Below the pieces are notes generated by a model. That model saw nothing but the letters and a program-made list of their open reading frames with translations, was not told the origin of the DNA and searched no databases. 64,000 nucleotides of DNA from JAATGI01 sp036510675 (lineage in GTDB: Bacteria > Pseudomonadota > Alphaproteobacteria > ATCC43930 > CGMCC-115725), in NCBI GenBank assembly GCA_036510675.1, contig DATCDN010000044.1, forward strand, positions 43,093 to 107,092. Direction: 5' to 3'. The position numbers were made by a program, and so were the translations under genes. Positions 60,416 to 64,000 of this stretch are shown here, piece by piece. The first letter of the stretch is position 1. The number at the start of each line of letters is the position of its first letter.

Positions 60416-61141
60416 ATGGCCGAAGCAGCGAAGACCGCGACGTTCGTGTTGGTGCATGGCGCCTGGGGTGGCGGCTGGGGTTTTACCCCGATGGCCAACG
60501 AGATGCGCCGGCGCGGCCACAATGTCTTCACCCCGACCATGACCGGGCTGGGCGAGCGCACGCATCTCTATAGCGGCGCCATCAACCTTTCGACTCACAT
60601 CGAGGACATCTGCAACGTCATCAAATATGAGCGGCTGCGGGACTTCGTGCTGGTCGGCCATTCCTATGGCGGCATGGTGATTACCGGGGTCGCCGACCGC
60701 TTCGCCGATCGCATCCGGTCCATCGTCTATGTCGATGCCTTCCTGCCGGAGAACGGCAAGTCGCTGTTCGATTATACGCCCGACGCCAATCCGGCGCGGC
60801 TCGAGGATGCCGGGGCGAAACATGGCGGCACCGGCGCCTCGCCGATGGGCCCCCTGAACATGCCCGGCATCAGCGAGGCCGAGCGCGCGGAGATCGAAAG
60901 CATGCGCGGGCCACAGCCGCTGGCGACGCTGGTCGAGAAGATCAAGCTCACCGGTGCCGGCGACCGGATCAAGAACCGCATGTACGTCTTCGCCGCCAAC
61001 TACCAGCCGACGCCGTTCCGCCAATTCTATGATCGGGTGCGCACTCAGCCGGGCTGGAAGACCGCCGAGGTCAATACCGGGCACGGCGTCCATCGCGAGC
61101 AGCCACAGGAACTAATCAAGCTGCTGGAAAGCATGATCTAG
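60416..61141 (+). CDS. Alpha/beta hydrolase (EstC / hydroxynitrile-lyase-like)
   Basis: A 241-residue alpha/beta-fold protein. It has the oxyanion segment VLVHGAWGGGWGF, the nucleophile elbow GHSYGGM near residue 83, IVYVDAFLPENGKSLF, and the C-terminal histidine in NTGHGVHREQP. Members are esterases of small aromatic or amide esters; the substrate is unknown. Its stop overlaps the convergent gene at 61138 by 4 bp. Confidence 0.92.
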   Translation: MAEAAKTATFVLVHGAWGGGWGFTPMANEMRRRGHNVFTPTMTGLGERTHLYSGAINLSTHIEDICNVIKYERLRDFVLVGHSYGGMVITGVADRFADRIRSIVYVDAFLPENGKSLFDYTPDANPARLEDAGAKHGGTGASPMGPLNMPGISEAERAEIESMRGPQPLATLVEKIKLTGAGDRIKNRMYVFAANYQPTPFRQFYDRVRTQPGWKTAEVNTGHGVHREQPQELIKLLESMI

Positions 61142-61470
61142 CGGGCGGCGAGAAACGCGGTCATCGCGTCGACGGCGATTTTCGACGATTTCTCGCGGCC
61201 GGCCGCGAGATTGAACCACTTGCCGGATTTGAGGACGATCTGCGGATAGACACTGCGGCCGCTGGTTTCGCTGCCGGACCCCTCGTCAACCACTAGCGTG
61301 ACCCGCGCGATATCGGCGATGGCGATGTCCATGGGCTTCATCGGCCAGAACAGCATGACCCGCCGGATGGTCACCCGGCCGGTGGTGCGATCAAATTGGC
61401 ACTCGGTATGGTTGACATGCGGAATGCCCAGTTTGAAGGCCAGCCGCGTCGGCGATTGTTCGAGCTTCAT
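61138..61470 (-). CDS. Hypothetical 110-residue protein
   Basis: A small protein I do not recognise. It appears beta-rich: FKLGIPHVNHTECQFDRTTGRVTIRRVMLFWPMKP, then IARVTLVVDEGSGSE and VLKSGKWFNLAAGR, with a C-terminal helix KIAVDAMTAFLAAR. This resembles small PH-like or YcxB-like folds, but that is only an impression. GGGGGA is placed before ATG 61470. The longer frame to 61980 is antiparallel to the flavoprotein gene. Confidence 0.7.
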   Translation of the reverse strand: MKLEQSPTRLAFKLGIPHVNHTECQFDRTTGRVTIRRVMLFWPMKPMDIAIADIARVTLVVDEGSGSETSGRSVYPQIVLKSGKWFNLAAGREKSSKIAVDAMTAFLAAR

Positions 61471-61565
61471 CGTTTCCCCCTGCCCCTCTTTCGCATGCCC
61501 CCGGCATGCGGCGCTAGCCTTATGTCGGAAATTGATGTAACAGCCGAGTAGGAGCCTCGATCCCG

Positions 61566-62147
61566 ATGTCCGGCCCACCCCCGATTCGCCGCACCGACAA
61601 GGCCATGGACGACGAGCGCGCCCGCGCCCTGCTGGCGGCGGGCTACGCCGGGCGCCTCGCGACCGTGGGCGGCGACGGCTGGCCCTATTGCGTGCCCCTG
61701 CTCTATGTCTGGATGGATGGTGAAGTGTGGGTCCACAACACCGCCGCGATGGGCCATCTGCGCGCCAATGTCGATCATGAGGCGCGGGTGTGCTTCGAGA
61801 TCGACGAGCCGGGCGAGACCTTCGCCTATGGCCGGTTCGAATGCGATAGCTCGGTGGCATACCGCAGCGTGGTGGTCTTCGGCCGCATCCGCATCGTCGC
61901 CGAGCGCGCCGACAAGCAGCGCTTTTGCGAGGGGCTGATGGCGAAATACGCCCGCCCCGACTGGGACAAGCCGGAGGCACGGCGGCCCAAGGGGTTCTTT
62001 CCCCGGCTGGATCACATCACCGTCTATGCCATCGCGCTCGAGCGCATCACCGGCAAGGAGACGCCGCTGCCCGCGCCCGCCGACCAGTGGCCAGGCACGG
62101 ACATGACCAAGACGCCCAACGCAACGCCGCCGGAGGGCGGCCGGTAA
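61566..62147 (+). CDS. Pyridoxamine 5'-phosphate oxidase-family FMN-binding protein
   Basis: A 193-residue split-barrel flavoprotein. The N-terminal LLAAGYAGRLATVGGDGWPYCVPLLYVWMDGEVWVHNTA and VCFEIDEPGETFAYGRFECDSSVAYRSVVVFGRI are typical for the NimA/PPOX-like group that binds FMN or F420. No reaction is assigned. Its stop abuts the next start, so it is cotranscribed with the YCII protein. Confidence 0.9.
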   Translation: MSGPPPIRRTDKAMDDERARALLAAGYAGRLATVGGDGWPYCVPLLYVWMDGEVWVHNTAAMGHLRANVDHEARVCFEIDEPGETFAYGRFECDSSVAYRSVVVFGRIRIVAERADKQRFCEGLMAKYARPDWDKPEARRPKGFFPRLDHITVYAIALERITGKETPLPAPADQWPGTDMTKTPNATPPEGGR

Positions 62148-62426
62148 ATGCCGGGCCTCTTCGCCATCACGCTGGTCCATGGCGGCGCCTGGAAGGCCGG
62201 CAAGCCGATGGAAGAACAGTTCGACTGGGCCGGCCATGCCGGCTTCATGGAGGGGCTGGTCGCCGACGGCTTCGTGACGCTGGGCGGCCCGCTGGCGGAG
62301 GGTGACGAGGTGCTGCTGATCGTGCGCGCCGACAATGCCGAGGAAATCCGGCGCCGGCTCGAATGGGATTCCTGGATCGCCAACGATTTGTTGCGTATGG
62401 TTCGGGTCGTGCCATATCCACAATGA
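62148..62426 (+). CDS. YCII-domain (YciI-like) protein
   Basis: A 92-residue ferredoxin-like dimeric protein. Family pattern: LVHGGAWKAGKPMEEQFDWAGHAGFMEGLVADGFVTLGGPLAEGDEVLLIVRADNAEEIRRRL. The conserved His/Asp pair sits in WAGHAGFM and DWAGH. YCII domains occur in proteins acting on small ring compounds. Function is unknown. Confidence 0.88.
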   Translation: MPGLFAITLVHGGAWKAGKPMEEQFDWAGHAGFMEGLVADGFVTLGGPLAEGDEVLLIVRADNAEEIRRRLEWDSWIANDLLRMVRVVPYPQ

Positions 62427-62444
62427 CTAACCTGGAGCGCCGAC

Positions 62445-62570
62445 ATGGCAAAGGGACAAATGAAATCGAACCGCGAGACGAAGAAGCCGAAGAAGAACGA
62501 CAAGAAGGCGGCCGCCACGGCGCCAAGCTCGTCGGGCCGCTCCGCTTATCAGCAATCGAAGAAGCCCTGA
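62445..62570 (+). CDS. Lysine-rich small basic protein (41 residues)
   Basis: ATG 62445 to TGA 62570, with GGAG about 10 bases upstream. The product MAKGQMKSNRETKKPKKND, then an Ala/Ser stretch and a SAYQQSKKP end, is strongly basic. I recall short proteins of this type (MAKGQMRSNRE-like) annotated as hypothetical in other Alphaproteobacteria and beyond. It lies 18 bp after the YCII gene and 16 bp before the desaturase. A nucleic-acid-binding role is possible but unsupported. Confidence 0.75.
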   Translation: MAKGQMKSNRETKKPKKNDKKAAATAPSSSGRSAYQQSKKP

Positions 62571-62586
62571 GCAAGCGACCGGTCGG

Positions 62587-63624
62587 TTGATCCAATCTAT
62601 CGCCGGCGCCGCGGCTCGGGCCAAGCACGCCGAGCTGCGGACCGCGCTGGCGCCGTTCGAGCACGCCGTCGGCGCGGCGAGCGCGTTTCAACTTATCTCG
62701 ACGCTCGGCCTGTTCTTCGCCGCCTGCGCCCTGATGTATGCCACGCTGGGCATTTCCTATTTCCTGACACTGGCGCTGGTGCTGCCGGCGGCGGGCCTCT
62801 TGGTGCGGCTGTTCATCATCCAGCATGATTGCGGCCACGGCGCCTATTTCGCCTCGCGCCGCGCCAACGATATCGCGGGCATTCTGTGCAGCGTGCTGAC
62901 CCTGACACCCTACGCCAATTGGCGGCGCCAGCACGCCAACCATCATGGCAACTGGAACAATCTCGACCGGCGCAATACCGGCGCCGATATTTTCAGCGTG
63001 TGCCTGACGGTGAAGGAATATCGCGCGCTGAACTTCTGGCGCCGCGCGCGCTATCGCCATGCACGCAACCCGATCCTGGTGCATCTGGTGCTGCCGCCGC
63101 TATTGTTCGCGGCGCTCTATCGCTGGCCATTCGATACGCCGGCCGCGTGGCGGCCCGAGCGGCGGTCGGTATATCTGACTAACGCGCTGCTGGTGGTGGC
63201 GTTCGCCGGCGCGGGGTGGCTCTTGGGGTTCGGCCATGTCGCAATGGTGCAGGCGCCGATCGTCGTGGTCGCCGCGATTCTCGGCGTCTGGCTGTTCGCG
63301 GTCCAGCACCGCTTCGGCGGCACGCTGTGGGCGCGGCAGGAGGAATGGGATTTCACCGCCGCCGCGCTCGAAGGCTCGTCCTATCTGCGGCTGCCTCGGG
63401 TGCTGAACTGGTTCACCGGCAGCATCGGCTTTCATCATATCCATCATTTGGCGCCGCGCGTGCCGAACTACCGGCTGCGCGCCTGTTACGACGCGATTCC
63501 GGCGCTGCGGGCCATTCCGCCGCTATCGGTCTGGTCGGCGCTGAAATCGGTGCGGCTGGCGCTGTGGGACGAGGATCGCGGCAGGCTGGTCGGCTTCGGC
63601 GATCTGGCGGCGGGCGGCGCTTAG
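62587..63624 (+). CDS. Membrane fatty-acid desaturase (second copy type)
   Basis: A 345-residue integral membrane di-iron enzyme. Histidine boxes are HDCGHG (about 80), HANHHGNW (about 116) and HHIHHLAP (about 281), the arrangement of acyl-lipid omega-3/delta-12-type desaturases. Several hydrophobic segments match. The start is TTG at 62587, since no ATG precedes the first helix. It differs clearly from the desaturase at 38563-39540. It may adjust membrane fluidity together with hopanoids, by inference. Confidence 0.9.
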   Translation: MIQSIAGAAARAKHAELRTALAPFEHAVGAASAFQLISTLGLFFAACALMYATLGISYFLTLALVLPAAGLLVRLFIIQHDCGHGAYFASRRANDIAGILCSVLTLTPYANWRRQHANHHGNWNNLDRRNTGADIFSVCLTVKEYRALNFWRRARYRHARNPILVHLVLPPLLFAALYRWPFDTPAAWRPERRSVYLTNALLVVAFAGAGWLLGFGHVAMVQAPIVVVAAILGVWLFAVQHRFGGTLWARQEEWDFTAAALEGSSYLRLPRVLNWFTGSIGFHHIHHLAPRVPNYRLRACYDAIPALRAIPPLSVWSALKSVRLALWDEDRGRLVGFGDLAAGGA

Positions 63625-64000
63625 AGTTAGGTTCATCCTGATTGAAACGGCCCTTCTTCGTCATTCCCGCGTGATCCCCCGGTCAAACCCACGGCTATCC
63701 GGTTGGGTTTGGCGAGGCCCCCAAAGTACTTGTCGCGGCGGAAAACAACCGCCTTGGCCGGACTTGCCCCGGCCATCGCAAGCGACGGTTCCGATGCGCC
63801 GCCCGCGCGCAACAAAAAGCAAACGCAAAGGCTCAAAGGCGCGAAGACAGCGCTCCTCTCCGGCGAAAGAGCGTGTGAAGGATTCTGGTTTTGGGCGCGG
63901 TGGGGTGTTGAAAGGCCGAGCGATAGTGTGCCGGCGGGGGCGCGGTTGGATTTGGGCGGCCGGTTCGGTGCTTTATGCGGTAGCGGCTGCGATCCTGAGC
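63625..64000. other. 376-bp terminal region without a firm gene
   Basis: Contains common intergenic sequence (CCCTTCTTCGTCATTCCCGC near 63650) and a stretch resembling repeat-type GAAAACAACC sequence. Minus-strand frames here look like repeats, not genes. A weak frame at the very end is listed separately. Confidence 0.5.
63875..64000 (+). CDS. Possible N-terminal fragment of a membrane or exported protein (low confidence)
   Basis: From GTG 63875 a frame stays open to the window edge for 42 codons. It is basic at first (CRRGRG) and then shows WIWAAGSVLYAVAAAILS, which looks like a first transmembrane helix or signal. No Shine-Dalgarno is convincing and the fragment is short. The call could easily be wrong. 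Confidence 0.3.
   Translation, partial: MKDSGFGRGGVLKGRAIVCRRGRGWIWAAGSVLYAVAAAILS

Noticed and set aside
63633..63836. A 67-codon minus-strand frame at the window end
   Set aside because: It lies in repeat-like intergenic sequence and has no start signal or domain.

Overview
The window is a GC-rich chromosomal segment of an alphaproteobacterium, probably Rhodospirillales-like or an uncultured relative. The lines of evidence are: a nuoABCDEF order with separate nuoC and nuoD, a tig-clpP-clpX-lon-hup series, a glnBA operon behind a sigma-54 promoter, a full hopanoid operon, a eukaryote-type NADP isocitrate dehydrogenase, a Cox11/Sco/PCu(A)C copper set, and several intergenic repeat families typical of Alphaproteobacteria. 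No species is claimed.

Layout. 1-3,580: minus-strand complex I operon nuoA-B-C-D-E-(F), with a 119-bp imperfect palindrome between nuoE and nuoF, preceded by tRNA-Asp and tRNA-Val. 4,060-6,058: plus-strand copper-delivery cassette Sco, PCu(A)C and a Cox11 protein with a cytochrome c domain fused to its C terminus. 6,074-12,578: minus-strand protein quality-control block (HU, Lon, ClpX, ClpP, trigger factor) and tRNA-Leu. 12,648-14,649: glnB-glnA with a clear -24/-12 promoter. 14,734-24,074: tightly overlapping operon dxr-hpnA-hpnC-hpnD-hpnE-shc-hpnG-MFS, joining the MEP pathway to hopanoid synthesis. 24,176-28,681: livKHMGF-type ABC transporter. 28,715-35,637: exported molybdenum hydroxylase set (cytochrome c, a small membrane protein, a 2Fe-2S subunit, two large subunits), interrupted by a repeat island at 30,962-31,602. 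35,766-44,177: mixed metabolic and housekeeping genes (CoA transferase, drug-type MFS, desaturase, RluD-like, FolK, NYN nuclease, family-5 UDG, hybrid kinase). 44,259-53,289: smpB, dapA and cell-envelope genes (lytic transglycosylase, M23 peptidase, LysM protein), plus an EAL protein and a GST. 53,401-55,284: LOG protein and icd.

55,255-60,344 is the accessory part. icd is followed by a 276-bp block ending in the first 116 bp of a restriction-modification gene. That fragment runs in frame into a second, slightly different copy of the icd 3' end. Further on come an NTF2-like gene, a fuller copy of the same block containing a 235-bp element with 60-bp inverted arms, an intact 1,010-residue single-chain type IIG-like restriction-modification protein, and a lone phage terminase small subunit. 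This looks like the scar of integrative elements using the 3' end of icd. The window closes with a hydrolase, flavin- and YCII-family proteins, a 41-residue lysine-rich protein and a second membrane fatty-acid desaturase.

Most functions are assigned by motif reading alone. No alignment or database search was possible.
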